Source of the DNA: Paracoccus sp. M683
Lineage (GTDB): Bacteria > Pseudomonadota > Alphaproteobacteria > Rhodobacterales > Rhodobacteraceae
DNA: 64,000 nucleotides
Direction of reading: 5' to 3'
Assembly: GCF_007096355.1 (NCBI RefSeq)
Contig: NZ_VKDF01000004.1
Coordinates: forward strand, 372,357-436,356
Part shown: positions 1 to 8,636 of the stretch, piece after piece
How the letters are laid out: each line of letters opens with the position of its first letter
Numbering within the stretch: position 1 is the first letter of the stretch
Translations under genes and position numbers: made by a program
The notes under the pieces: generated by a model
The model's database searches: none
What the model was told of the DNA's origin: nothing
The model's input: the letters and a program-made list of their open reading frames with translations, nothing else

Positions 1-111
1 AATCCCGACCGGGTGCTTGGTTTGGAACTTTGGGATGATGCCTGGGTTGATGTCAGGGGCAAGGTGACGCGCGAGGACGGCCCGATATCCGAGGCAGGAC
101 TGGCGGAATAG
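1..111 (+). CDS. 3' end of an unidentified protein
   Basis: Frame 1 is open from the window edge to TAG at 109-111 and gives 36 C-terminal residues beginning NPDRVLGLELW. The start lies outside the window. The acidic, tryptophan-containing tail matches no family I recognise. It runs in the same direction as the EcsC-like gene that follows after about 60 bp, so the two may be co-transcribed. Confidence 0.5.
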   Translation, partial: NPDRVLGLELWDDAWVDVRGKVTREDGPISEAGLAE

Positions 112-171
112 CCCAAAGCCCCCATATCTGCAAAGGGCCGACCCCGGCCCGACAACAGGAATGGATTGTGG

Positions 172-966
172 ATGACGGCTTTGCAGCAGCATGTTCTGCC
201 CCCCATCAACGACCCCTCGGTGCATGCCGAGATTGACCGGCTGGCCCGGCGCTATGTCGATGCGGGCGGGTTTGGGATGGATATCCTGAACACCATCGGC
301 ACCAGCGCCGAACATCTGATCGAACGCTTGCCGGCTGTTGTCCGGGGGCGGCTGGATCAGTTGACACGCAGCGGGCTGACCCGTGCTTTCAATGCCGCCG
401 GCAGCTCGCGCCGCGTGTTGCGCGACCGGGGCGAGTGGTTCAACCGCATGCTCAGCACCGCATCCGGCGCGGCGGGCGGCCTTGCCGGGCTGCCCGGCGC
501 CGTGGTCGAACTGCCTTTCACCATCACCACATTTCTGCGCGCCATGCTGGAAATCGCTGAAGAACACGGCTTTGACCCCGAATCCGACGAGGTGCGCACC
601 GAATGCCTGCGTATCTTCGCCGCCGGCGGCCCCATGGCCGAGGATGACGGCGCCGATCTGGGCCTGCTGGCCGCGCGGATGTCGATCACCGGACAGACGG
701 TGCAGGGGCTGATCGCCCGTGTCGCGCCCCGCTTTGCCGCGGTGCTGGGGCAAAAGCTGGCCGCGCAGGCCACACCGATCTTTGGTGCGGTGGCCGGTGC
801 CTCGATCAATTATACCTTTGCGCGCTATTATCAGGAACTGGCGCGGGTTCATTTCGGCATCCTGCGCCTGTCCCGCGAAACCGGAATCCCGGCCGAGGCG
901 CTGACCGAGGCCTTGCGCCTGTCGATCGAGCGGATCCAGGCCCCCCGCCGTCTGCGCCGGGCCTGA
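172..966 (+). CDS. EcsC family protein
   Basis: The 264-residue protein resembles the EcsC family. It has a long helical N-terminal half, a Gly/Ala-rich amphipathic stretch near residues 100-125 (GAAGGLAGLPGAVVELP) and a second one near 205-215. EcsC was named for a partner of the EcsAB ABC transporter in Bacillus. Proteobacterial members are usually stand-alone and of unknown function. I chose ATG 172, with AGGA at 157-160 upstream; TTG at 166 is an in-frame alternative. No ABC transporter genes adjoin it. Confidence 0.75.
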   Translation: MTALQQHVLPPINDPSVHAEIDRLARRYVDAGGFGMDILNTIGTSAEHLIERLPAVVRGRLDQLTRSGLTRAFNAAGSSRRVLRDRGEWFNRMLSTASGAAGGLAGLPGAVVELPFTITTFLRAMLEIAEEHGFDPESDEVRTECLRIFAAGGPMAEDDGADLGLLAARMSITGQTVQGLIARVAPRFAAVLGQKLAAQATPIFGAVAGASINYTFARYYQELARVHFGILRLSRETGIPAEALTEALRLSIERIQAPRRLRRA

Positions 967-986
967 AGGCGGTATTGCGCCGCCCG

Positions 987-1042
987 GTGCACATAATCGC
1001 TGAGGCCGCCTTTCGACGCCGGCGTGATCGGGCTATGTGCAC
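987..1042. promoter_or_regulatory. inverted repeat with 9-bp arms before the membrane-protein gene
   Basis: GTGCACATA at 987-995 is exactly complementary to TATGTGCAC at 1034-1042, 38 nt apart. The repeat lies between the EcsC-like gene and the start at 1071. It could be a regulator site or a weak hairpin. No T-run follows, so it is not a clear terminator. Confidence 0.3.
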
Positions 1043-1070
1043 GCCATAGTTGTCCGGAGCCCGTTTCATC

Positions 1071-1583
1071 ATGTCCGATCAGAACGCCACCCAATCCGAA
1101 CCCACCGGTCCGGCCAGCCTGGGCCGGCTGCTTGTCATCTATGCCGTCACGCTGATCCTTGGGGTGGCGGTTGGCTATGGCATGCTGTGGGCACTGGCGA
1201 CCTATACACAGATTACCTATCCGGGCGGGCTGATGGTGCTGATCGTGATGATGTATGCGCCGGTGCCAGCGGGGAATGACTATTTCAAGCAGACCGGCCA
1301 GGAACCTGGCTGGGGCTATGCGCTGAAATTCGGGCTGACCTCGACCTTGCTGTTGCTGATGGCGCTGCTGGCCGCATGGCAGGGGGGCTATCTGGACCGT
1401 GCGCTTTACCAGATCGACGGCTATGCCATGCAGAACGGCATGGTGGGCCGGGCGCTGATGCCGCTTTTGCTGGTCGTCGGTGGGTTCGGCCTGTTCTGCA
1501 ACACGCTGATGCTGTGGGCCGCTGGGCGCGGTCAGGTCAAGCGCAAGGCCCGCGAGCTTGCAAAGGCCGCCAAAAGCAGCTGA
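1071..1583 (+). CDS. ABZJ_00895 family small integral membrane protein
   Basis: The 170-residue protein has about four predicted membrane segments: roughly 17-42, 44-62, 78-102 and 120-147. The Tyr-rich loop YTQITYPGG and the spacing fit the ABZJ_00895 family, whose function is unknown. ATG 1071 begins MSDQNATQ. A TTG at 1050 is in frame but would add a non-conserved leader. The gene converges on the RecD-like helicase gene at 1624. Confidence 0.65.
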   Translation: MSDQNATQSEPTGPASLGRLLVIYAVTLILGVAVGYGMLWALATYTQITYPGGLMVLIVMMYAPVPAGNDYFKQTGQEPGWGYALKFGLTSTLLLLMALLAAWQGGYLDRALYQIDGYAMQNGMVGRALMPLLLVVGGFGLFCNTLMLWAAGRGQVKRKARELAKAAKSS

Positions 1584-1623
1584 GCCGCCACTGACCCGCC
1601 GCCGGCCCGCCACTGACCCATCG

Positions 1624-3171
1624 TCAACCGGCCTCGCCCTCGTCCCCGTCGGCTTGCAGCGTCAGTGGGGCGGCCGGGGCATCCAGATCGTCGGTGCCAA
1701 GCGCGGCCGAAGGGCGCGCCAGCCGCGGCCGGGTGATCCACAGCAGCCGTTCCTGCGCGCGGGTGATGGCGACATAGGCCAGCCGCTTCCACAGGGGAAT
1801 GCCCGCCTCGGTCCGGTTGGACCAGGCGGCGGCGCTGATATCGGGGCCAAAGACCTGCACATCGGGCCATTGACTGCCCTGGGCCTTGTGGATCGTGACC
1901 GCCGCGCCATGCAGGAAGGCCGCGCCCATATGTGCGGCGGATGCGATGAACGGCTCTTCGATATCGGGCATCTCGATCTTGATGATGCTGGCCGCTGACA
2001 GGCGCGGATCCTCTGCCCCGATCACGTGCAGACGCGAAAAGCCCGGCTTTTTGCCCGGCCCCAGATAAACGACCTGCGCGCCCTTGATCAGGCCCCGCGC
2101 CTCAAGGTCGATACGCTTCTTGCGGTGCTTCAGCGGCAGTTCCAGCCCGTCGCAGATCAGCGGCTCGCCCGGCAGCAGGGCGTCGCCCGGTGCGCCATAA
2201 GCCATGCGGAAAGCGTGGATCAGCCGTATGCGGGTGGCGTTGCGCCAGACCAGAACCGGGCTGCGCGCCATCAGGTCGCTTTCCACGCGCTCGGCCCAGA
2301 TCACGCGGGGATCGCTGGCCGCCGCCTGGCGGATCAGGCGTTCGAACCCGGCGAAATCCAGCGCCTCGTCGGCAAGCGCATGGGCCAGATCCAGGATCGG
2401 GCTGTCGCCTGCCTGCCGGTGAATGCGATTCAGGATCAGCTTTTGCGAGTTGGCCAGCCGGTCAAAGACCATCTCGCCCGACTGGCCGACCGGGGCCAGC
2501 TGCGCCGGATCGCCGAACAGGACCAGCGTGGGAAAGATCTCGCGCAGATCCTCGAACTGGCGTTCGTCCAGCATCGAGGATTCGTCGATCAGCCCGACAT
2601 CCAGCCCATCCTCGCGCCGTTTCCAGCCCTTGATGAAATCCGATCCCCGCAGCCCCGCCGCCGCCAGCGCGCCGGGAATGCTGGCATGCTGATCGTAAAA
2701 GGCCTTGGCCCGGTCCAGCGCGTCGTCGGTCAACCCCTCGACCTTGGGACGCTCGCCATTGCCGGCCAGCCAGTCGGCGATTTTTTCATATTCTGGGTCA
2801 TAGACCGGGGTATACAGAATGCGGTGGATCGTGGTCGCCGGGACGCCGCGCATGCGCAACACGAAAGCCGCCTTGTTGGTCGGGGCCAGAATGGCGACGG
2901 TGCGGCGGTCCTTGCGGCGCTTGCCCTCGTAATCGCCGCTGATCACCTCGACCCCGGCTTCGCGCAGGGCGCGGGTGATCTGGGCCAGCATCAGGGTCTT
3001 GCCTGACCCGGCCTTGCCGATCACCGCCATCACCCGACCCTTGCCGGGCTGGGGCGGCATGATTTCCTCGGCGGTCAGGTCGATGCCGGCGCTGGCAAAG
3101 GCTTCGGCCAGCGCGTCCCAGGCTTCGGCCTGATCGGGGGAAAGGGTGGGCACGGCGGCAAGGGCAGTCAT
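1624..3171 (-). CDS. RecD-like ATP-dependent DNA helicase (AAA/UvrD_C_2)
   Basis: The 515-residue protein has superfamily-1 helicase features: Walker A GKAGSGKT at residues 52-59, a Walker B-like LIDESSML, GDPAQLAPVG (motif III), and near the C-terminus TIHKAQGSQWPDV and YVAITRAQERL (motifs V and VI, UvrD_C_2). It resembles the exonuclease V alpha/RecD2 group but is short and lacks the long N-terminal extension, so it probably acts alone in DNA repair or processing. ATG at 3171 was chosen because upstream in-frame sequence reads as low-quality protein. It stands alone between convergent and divergent neighbours. Confidence 0.85.
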   Translation of the reverse strand: MTALAAVPTLSPDQAEAWDALAEAFASAGIDLTAEEIMPPQPGKGRVMAVIGKAGSGKTLMLAQITRALREAGVEVISGDYEGKRRKDRRTVAILAPTNKAAFVLRMRGVPATTIHRILYTPVYDPEYEKIADWLAGNGERPKVEGLTDDALDRAKAFYDQHASIPGALAAAGLRGSDFIKGWKRREDGLDVGLIDESSMLDERQFEDLREIFPTLVLFGDPAQLAPVGQSGEMVFDRLANSQKLILNRIHRQAGDSPILDLAHALADEALDFAGFERLIRQAAASDPRVIWAERVESDLMARSPVLVWRNATRIRLIHAFRMAYGAPGDALLPGEPLICDGLELPLKHRKKRIDLEARGLIKGAQVVYLGPGKKPGFSRLHVIGAEDPRLSAASIIKIEMPDIEEPFIASAAHMGAAFLHGAAVTIHKAQGSQWPDVQVFGPDISAAAWSNRTEAGIPLWKRLAYVAITRAQERLLWITRPRLARPSAALGTDDLDAPAAPLTLQADGDEGEAG

Positions 3172-3270
3172 GCCCCCTGATAGACCGCGCCGACGGGAAA
3201 GCGAAGGGTGCGGCATCATTTCCTCGCATGCGCCTGTGGATGGTCTATGATGCCGCCGGGAGGCGCCGCC

Positions 3271-3477
3271 ATGATCGAGCTGTTCTTCATTACCTGCCTG
3301 GCCACCGCGCCGGATGTCTGCCAGCCCCACAGCCTGCTGTTCGAGGAACGAAACGGGCTGTTCACCTGCCTGCTGGAAGGTCAGAACGAGCTGGCCCGAT
3401 GGGTCAATGCCCATCCGAATGACCGGGTGAAGGAATGGAAATGCCGCTATGCCGCAACCGACGGGCGCAAGATCTGA
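3271..3477 (+). CDS. small conserved-looking hypothetical protein
   Basis: The product has 68 residues starting MIELFFITCL. It has an N-terminal hydrophobic stretch and four cysteines (residues 9, 17, 38 and 61), which suggests a short exported or membrane-anchored protein. A Shine-Dalgarno-like GGGAGGCG lies at 3258-3265 before ATG 3271. Similar short proteins occur in Rhodobacteraceae, but I cannot name a family. The M48 protease gene follows at 3550. Confidence 0.55.
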   Translation: MIELFFITCLATAPDVCQPHSLLFEERNGLFTCLLEGQNELARWVNAHPNDRVKEWKCRYAATDGRKI

Positions 3478-3549
3478 GCCGCGCGGATCGTGTTGACTTC
3501 GCGCAGTCCGGCGCATAGCGGGCGCGCATTACCCGTGAGGATCTTTCAG

Positions 3550-4416
3550 ATGTGTGCCAATTCCCCTTCGTCCCGCGACTTCACCCGTTTTCGCCATCGG
3601 TGGGAAATGCCGATGATCTGGCTGTCGGTGGCGATCACGGTCCTGGCCTTTGCCATCGGGCTGACGCTGACGCTGATGGGCCATTCGGGGTTGGTCGAGG
3701 CGGGCATGACCGAGCAGGATGCCACCGATCTGCTGGATACGTCTTCCTTCGTGCTGCTGCTGCCGCTGGCGCCGCTTGCCTTCTTTATCTATCGCTTCTA
3801 CATGGCCGCGCAGGCCAAATCGAACGCGATTCTCGTCGGCCCGCAGCAATTTCCCCAGCTTTTCGCATTGTATCAGGATCTGGGTCAGCGGCTGGACATG
3901 CGCCGGATGCCCCGACTTTACCTGACCAATGGCAATGGCGTGGTGAACGCCTATGCGTTGGAATGCAATCGCCGCAACCGCTATGTCGTCATCCATGCCG
4001 AGATCGCGATGCTGCTGCCGACCGCGCCCGATGTGGTCGAGTTCGTGCTGGCGCATGAATTGGCGCATCACAGGCTGCGGCATGTCTCGCTGTGGCGCAT
4101 CGTCATTGGCATGGTGCCGAACCTGATGCTGCTGCCGGGCCTGGCCACAACCCGCGCGCAGGAATATTCCGCCGACCGGCTGGCGATGGCCGTCTGCCCG
4201 AACCACGCCCTCGCCGTTCGCCTGCTGGCCGTCGGCCCCTGGATGCATCAAGGCGTCGACGCCGATGCCTGGGCTGCGCAATGCGAGGCCGAGCATCGCG
4301 AATTCTGGGTCCGCGCCAGCAACGCCATGTCCAGTCACGCCGTCATGGTCAAGCGATACAAGGCCCTGCGCGACATCGAGTGCGAGGGCTTTGCGCGTCA
4401 TGGCGAGATGTTCTGA
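3550..4416 (+). CDS. M48-family zinc metalloprotease, membrane-bound
   Basis: The 288-residue protein has hydrophobic segments at about 22-43 and 66-86, followed by HELAH at 169-173, the HExxH zinc motif. EYSADRLA follows, with Glu205 as the likely third zinc ligand. This layout is that of M48 peptidases (HtpX/Ste24 type), which act in envelope quality control. ATG 3550 follows GTGAGGAT at about 3535. A longer frame from 3490 exists but lacks a good ribosome site. It appears monocistronic. The specific substrate is unknown. Confidence 0.85.
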   Translation: MCANSPSSRDFTRFRHRWEMPMIWLSVAITVLAFAIGLTLTLMGHSGLVEAGMTEQDATDLLDTSSFVLLLPLAPLAFFIYRFYMAAQAKSNAILVGPQQFPQLFALYQDLGQRLDMRRMPRLYLTNGNGVVNAYALECNRRNRYVVIHAEIAMLLPTAPDVVEFVLAHELAHHRLRHVSLWRIVIGMVPNLMLLPGLATTRAQEYSADRLAMAVCPNHALAVRLLAVGPWMHQGVDADAWAAQCEAEHREFWVRASNAMSSHAVMVKRYKALRDIECEGFARHGEMF

Positions 4417-4461
4417 CCCGGACAGCCGCAGAGCATGGGCTTGCACAATCTGGCGTTGATC

Positions 4462-4496
4462 GACGGGATGTCAGGCAAGGTCCGCAGCATCCCGTC
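4462..4496. terminator. possible hairpin after the M48 protease gene
   Basis: GACGGGATG at 4462-4470 pairs exactly with CATCCCGTC at 4488-4496 around a 17-nt loop. No T-run follows, so termination is uncertain. It sits in the 174-bp gap between the protease and permease genes. Confidence 0.3.
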
Positions 4497-4590
4497 ACTG
4501 CCTATCTGACGGGCAGTTTTGCGCTTTACGCAAAGTTAACTTGCTGTCACGCTGTCTGAAATTACGACGAGAAAATGGGGAGTTGGTGCG

Positions 4591-5859
4591 ATGACTGACC
4601 TGACTGGGGCCGCCGGCGCCGCCGGACGATCTGTGCCGAAATGGAGGCGGCAGGACACAACCTGGATGCTCAGCCTGTTCGGCACCGCCGTTGGCGCCGG
4701 CATCCTGTTTCTGCCGATCAATGCGGGCATCGGCGGCTTCTGGCCGCTGGTGGTCATGGCCATTCTGATCGGCCCGATGACCTATCTGTCACACCGGGCG
4801 CTGGCGCGGTTCGTCTGTTCGGCCGATGACCCGAACAAGGACATCACGGCCATCGTCGCGGATTATTTCGGCCCCGGTGCCGGGCGGGCGATCACCTTGC
4901 TGTATTTTCTGGCGATCTATCCGATCGTGCTGATCTATGGCGTGGGCATCACCAATACCGTCGGCAGCTTTATCCAGAACCAGCTGGGCATGACGCCGCC
5001 ACCGCGCTGGCTGCTTTCGGGCATTCTGGTCGCGGGGATGATGGCAGTCATGCTGGCGGGGGAAAAGACCATGCTGGCGGTGACGCAATGGCTGGTCTAT
5101 CCGCTGGTCGCGATCCTGATCTTCCTGTCGCTTTATCTGATCCCGCAATGGAACCTGGCCGCCATCCGGCAGGTGACGCCGCTTGGCCAGTCGCTGCATG
5201 TCATCTGGCTGACCATCCCGGTGCTGGTCTTTGCCTTCAACCATTCACCCGCCATCTCGCAATTCGCCTGCGCGATGAAGCGTGACCATGGCCGCGATGC
5301 CGCCGCGAAATCGGACCAGATCCTGAAGAATACCTCGATCATGCTGGTCGGCTTTGTGATGCTGTTCGTCTTTTCCTGCGTCCTGGCACTGAGCCCGCAG
5401 CAATTGGCCGAAGCCAAAGTGCAGAACCTGCCGGTGCTGTCCTATCTGGCCAATGTGAATGACAGCCCCTTCATCAGCTATTTCGGCCCGCTGGTTGCCT
5501 TCGTGGCGATCGTGTCCTCGTTCTTTGGCCATTATCTCGGCGCGACCGAGGGGTTGCGGGGGATCCTGCGCGGTTCGGTGGCCAGGGACGAAAGCGCCAT
5601 GCCGGACAGCCGGCTGAACGCGCTGATCGCCGGGTTCATGTTCGTGACGACCTGGGCCGTGGCGGTGCTGAACCCCAGCATCCTGGGCATGATCGAGACC
5701 CTGGGCGGCCCGGTCATTGCGGCGATCCTGTATCTGATGCCGATGTATGCCATCCACAAGATCCCGGCGCTGGCGCCCTATCGTGGCAAGCTGTCGAATA
5801 TTTTCGTGGTGATCATGGGCCTGATCGCGGTCAGCGGCATCCTTTACGGGCTGTTCTAG
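4591..5859 (+). CDS. amino-acid permease of the HAAAP/SdaC family (serine/threonine type)
   Basis: The 422-residue protein has about 11 membrane segments. The N-terminus [20 protein letters not shown] is the hallmark of hydroxy/aromatic amino acid permeases (SdaC, TdcC). [12 protein letters not shown] in the middle is typical of the SdaC-like serine transporters. It likely imports serine or threonine by proton symport across the inner membrane. GGGGAG at 4576-4581 precedes ATG 4591. A strong terminator follows at 5892. Exact substrate is inferred from family only. Confidence 0.85.
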   Translation: MTDLTGAAGAAGRSVPKWRRQDTTWMLSLFGTAVGAGILFLPINAGIGGFWPLVVMAILIGPMTYLSHRALARFVCSADDPNKDITAIVADYFGPGAGRAITLLYFLAIYPIVLIYGVGITNTVGSFIQNQLGMTPPPRWLLSGILVAGMMAVMLAGEKTMLAVTQWLVYPLVAILIFLSLYLIPQWNLAAIRQVTPLGQSLHVIWLTIPVLVFAFNHSPAISQFACAMKRDHGRDAAAKSDQILKNTSIMLVGFVMLFVFSCVLALSPQQLAEAKVQNLPVLSYLANVNDSPFISYFGPLVAFVAIVSSFFGHYLGATEGLRGILRGSVARDESAMPDSRLNALIAGFMFVTTWAVAVLNPSILGMIETLGGPVIAAILYLMPMYAIHKIPALAPYRGKLSNIFVVIMGLIAVSGILYGLF

Positions 5860-5891
5860 GCGACCGCGCCCGTCGGGCCTTGGGCGACGAA

Positions 5892-5917
5892 AAAGGGCGG
5901 GGATTTCCCCGCCCTTT
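5892..5917. terminator. bidirectional intrinsic terminator
   Basis: A perfect 11-bp stem, AAAGGGCGGGG at 5892-5902 and CCCCGCCCTTT at 5907-5917, encloses the loop ATTT. Short T-runs occur on both strands. It lies between the convergent permease and ccr genes and can serve both. Confidence 0.85.
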
Positions 5918-5940
5918 GTGTCATTCCGTGCTGCCTGCGA

Positions 5941-7230
5941 TCAGCGGCGGCCGGCTTCCAGCGCGTCCTCGAAGGTGCGCAGCCCGGTGGTCGGGGCCTG
6001 CACCAGAACGGCCATGTTGCCGGGTTTGTGCTGGTTCTTGTACATTTTGGTATGCGCCGCCGGGATTTCCGCCCAGGGGAAAACCTCGGACATGCAGGGG
6101 TCAAGGCGGCGTTCCAGCATCAGCTTGTTGGCCGCTGACGCCTGTTTAAGATGGGCGAAGTGGCTGCCCTGGACGCGTTTCTGATGCATCCACAGATAGC
6201 GCACGTCAAAGGTGCAGTTGAAGCCGGTGGTGCCGGCGCAGATCACAACCATGCCGCCCTTCTTGCAAACCAGGGTCGAGACCGGGAAAGTCGCTTCGCC
6301 GGGATGCTCGAACACGATATCCACGTTATTGCCCTTGCCAGTGATGGCCCAGATGGCGGCGCCGAACTTGCGCGCCTCGTTGAACCATTCCTTGTATTCG
6401 GGCGTGTTCACCGTGGGCAGTTGCCCCCAGCAATTGAAATCCTTGCGGTTGATCACGCCCTTGGCGCCAAGGCCCATGACGAAATCGCGCTTGTCCTCTT
6501 CGCTGATGACGCCGATGGCATTGCCGCCGGCCGCGTTGATCAACTGGATCGCATAGGAACCCAAACCACCCGACGCGCCCCAGACCAGCACGTTCATGCC
6601 CGGCTTCAACTCATGCGGTTCATGGCCGAACAGCATGCGATAGGCGGTGGCCAGCGTCAGGGTATAGCAGGCCGATTCTTCCCAGGTCAGGTGACGTGGG
6701 CGCGGCATCAGCTGCTGCGACTGGACGCGGGTGAACTGGGCGAATGACCCATCCGGCGTCTCGTAGCCCCAGATGCGCTGCGTCGGTGAATACATCGGGT
6801 CGCCGCCGTTGCATTCCTCGTCGTCGCCATCGTCCTGGTTGCAATGGATCACGACCTCGTCGCCGACCTTCCAGCGCTTCACCTTTTCGCCCACGGCCCA
6901 GACAATGCCCGAGGCATCCGACCCGGCGATGTGATAGGGCTGCTTATGCACGTCGAACATGCTGATCGGCTTGCCCAGGCCCGCCCAGATGCCGTTATAG
7001 TTGACGCCCGCCGCCATCACCAGAACCAGCACCTCGTTGCTGTCCAGCGTGGGGACGTCGACGACCTCCAGCTGCATGGCCTGTTCCGGCTCGCCCTGCC
7101 GCTCGCGGCGGATGGCCCAGGCATGCATCTGCTTGGGCACATAGCCAAGCGGAGGCATTTCGCCGATGTCGTAAAGATCCTTCTCGGGCGCGTCATAGGC
7201 CGCAATCGGGGTCGGGGCATCAAGGGCCAT
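5941..7230 (-). CDS. ccr: crotonyl-CoA carboxylase/reductase
   Basis: The 429-residue protein has the normal family length. It is a medium-chain dehydrogenase/reductase that carboxylates and reduces crotonyl-CoA to ethylmalonyl-CoA with NADPH and CO2, the key step of the ethylmalonyl-CoA pathway. Visible features are the N-terminal MPPLGYVPKQMHAW, the nucleotide-binding GASGGLGS at 218-225, and KGGMVVICAGTTG. ATG 7230 follows AGGAGA in the upstream gap. The mutase acting two steps later, ecm, lies divergently at 8637. Confidence 0.97.
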   Translation of the reverse strand: MALDAPTPIAAYDAPEKDLYDIGEMPPLGYVPKQMHAWAIRRERQGEPEQAMQLEVVDVPTLDSNEVLVLVMAAGVNYNGIWAGLGKPISMFDVHKQPYHIAGSDASGIVWAVGEKVKRWKVGDEVVIHCNQDDGDDEECNGGDPMYSPTQRIWGYETPDGSFAQFTRVQSQQLMPRPRHLTWEESACYTLTLATAYRMLFGHEPHELKPGMNVLVWGASGGLGSYAIQLINAAGGNAIGVISEEDKRDFVMGLGAKGVINRKDFNCWGQLPTVNTPEYKEWFNEARKFGAAIWAITGKGNNVDIVFEHPGEATFPVSTLVCKKGGMVVICAGTTGFNCTFDVRYLWMHQKRVQGSHFAHLKQASAANKLMLERRLDPCMSEVFPWAEIPAAHTKMYKNQHKPGNMAVLVQAPTTGLRTFEDALEAGRR

Positions 7231-7275
7231 GTCAGTTCTCCTGTCTCGTGCTGCGATGCAGAATTGCAGCGGCTT

Positions 7276-7303
7276 TTGCGCTTTGCTAATGCAGCAAGCG
7301 CAA
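7276..7303. promoter_or_regulatory. palindromic TTGC-rich site upstream of ccr
   Basis: TTGCGCTT at 7276-7283 pairs with AAGCGCAA at 7296-7303. In another register TTGCT/AGCAA extends the pairing with one bulged base. It lies 46-73 bp upstream of the ccr start, and more TTGCA-type elements flank it (7263, 7306). ScfR/RamB-type regulators of short-chain acyl-CoA metabolism bind TTGC-rich sites, so this may be a ccr operator. That assignment is inference. Confidence 0.45.
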
Positions 7304-7336
7304 CATTGCAACAGTCAGAAGGTCTAATTTGTAACT

Positions 7337-8401
7337 TTATGTCGTGCGGGATTGCGTGCGAGCCGATTTTTCCTGCTGCGGCTGCAAAGGCTTTAGGCCA
7401 AGCAGCACAAGCCTGGTGAAATTGTTCCGCTCGGCCAGTTTGTGAATCAGGATCGGCAGGGCCAGACCGGCGGCGATTCCCGCGATCATCTGAAGCCACA
7501 GGATGTCCATGCCGATTCCCTCCAGCAAGCGGCGCATCAGCGAGGTTCCGAACACGTGGTAAAGATAGATGGTAAAGGACATGGCGCCGATCCCGTCCAG
7601 CCACCTGATCCGGGGCAGGGCCAGCATGGCCAGCACACAGCCGCCTGTGGCGCTGATCAGGCTTTGCAGGTCGCGGCGGTCGGATGAGAACATGCCTGTT
7701 TCTTGCAGCACACGCAGGTTCCACAGGCTGCCCACGATCAGCAGGATCAGCGCTGCCAGCGCCAGCGGCCAGCGATGGGCCAGGATCCGGCTGCGATGCC
7801 GCCAGATCAGGACCCCGATGATGAAATAGGGCATCAGCATCATCGCCCCATCAGCCGAGAAAAGATCATCGGGCACGCCAATACCGGACAGCGATAACAA
7901 GACCGCCCCGACCAGCGCGAAAGGCGCGATTTTGCCTCTGGTCAGGCTGTCCAAGGGCGCATAGACGACAAAAATCAGCAGAATGGACTGCAAAAACCAG
8001 AAATGGGCATAGCCGGTGATCAGGGGCCGCAGATAGTGGTTGCTGACCTCAAGACTGGTATGCCCCAGCTTCGATGACAGTTCGAACGCGGCCATTGCGA
8101 CAAGTCCCGGCAGTACCAGCCGGCGCAGCTTGCCACGAAAAAAACTGCCCAGCCCCGATGGTTCGGGCGGTTTCATGGCGAAAACCATACCTGCGATCAG
8201 CGCAAAAAGCGGCATGCGCAGGTCGACAAAGAAATCCGCAAACAATCGCAACGGCGCCGGATAGCCAATCCTCAGCCCGGCATCCGGCCCGGCACCGATT
8301 ACATGATAGGCGACCAGCAACAGGATCGCGATAGCACGGGCCGTTTCAATGGGAAGCTGATTGTTTCTGGCCGTAAAAAGGGTAGGGGCGAGAACGGCCA
8401 T
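7337..8401 (-). CDS. acyltransferase family 3 membrane protein (OafA/YrhL-like)
   Basis: The 354-residue protein has about ten membrane segments. The N-terminal IETARAIAILLLVAYHV carries the Arg22 and His33 pattern of the Acyltransferase_3 family, which moves acyl groups onto sugars or other cell-surface molecules. It reads in the same direction as ccr but is separated by about 100 bp holding the ccr control region. Nothing ties it to CoA metabolism, and its acceptor is unknown. It separates ccr from ecm. Confidence 0.8.
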   Translation of the reverse strand: MAVLAPTLFTARNNQLPIETARAIAILLLVAYHVIGAGPDAGLRIGYPAPLRLFADFFVDLRMPLFALIAGMVFAMKPPEPSGLGSFFRGKLRRLVLPGLVAMAAFELSSKLGHTSLEVSNHYLRPLITGYAHFWFLQSILLIFVVYAPLDSLTRGKIAPFALVGAVLLSLSGIGVPDDLFSADGAMMLMPYFIIGVLIWRHRSRILAHRWPLALAALILLIVGSLWNLRVLQETGMFSSDRRDLQSLISATGGCVLAMLALPRIRWLDGIGAMSFTIYLYHVFGTSLMRRLLEGIGMDILWLQMIAGIAAGLALPILIHKLAERNNFTRLVLLGLKPLQPQQEKSARTQSRTT

Positions 8402-8636
8402 AAACTCTCCGACCGCAACGGGACGACAAAAACGATAGCCGAAAACAGAGGTTTCGGCAATCGCCCGCTGTTGGGGTCAGGCTATATATATCGACAAGCC
8501 GGACCGAGACGCCCCCCCCCGCGCCGACGTCCATCCGATTGGCGGGCGGCGTATTGCCGCGCCGCAGCGAATTGACGGCGCATCAATCTTTCTGTATCGC
8601 TGCTTCGACTGAAAGATTATTGCGAGGCGCTGTTTC

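Noticed and set aside
2026-3006. Plus-strand frame opposite the RecD-like helicase
   Set aside because: Gln/Arg-rich shadow; helicase motifs are on the minus strand.
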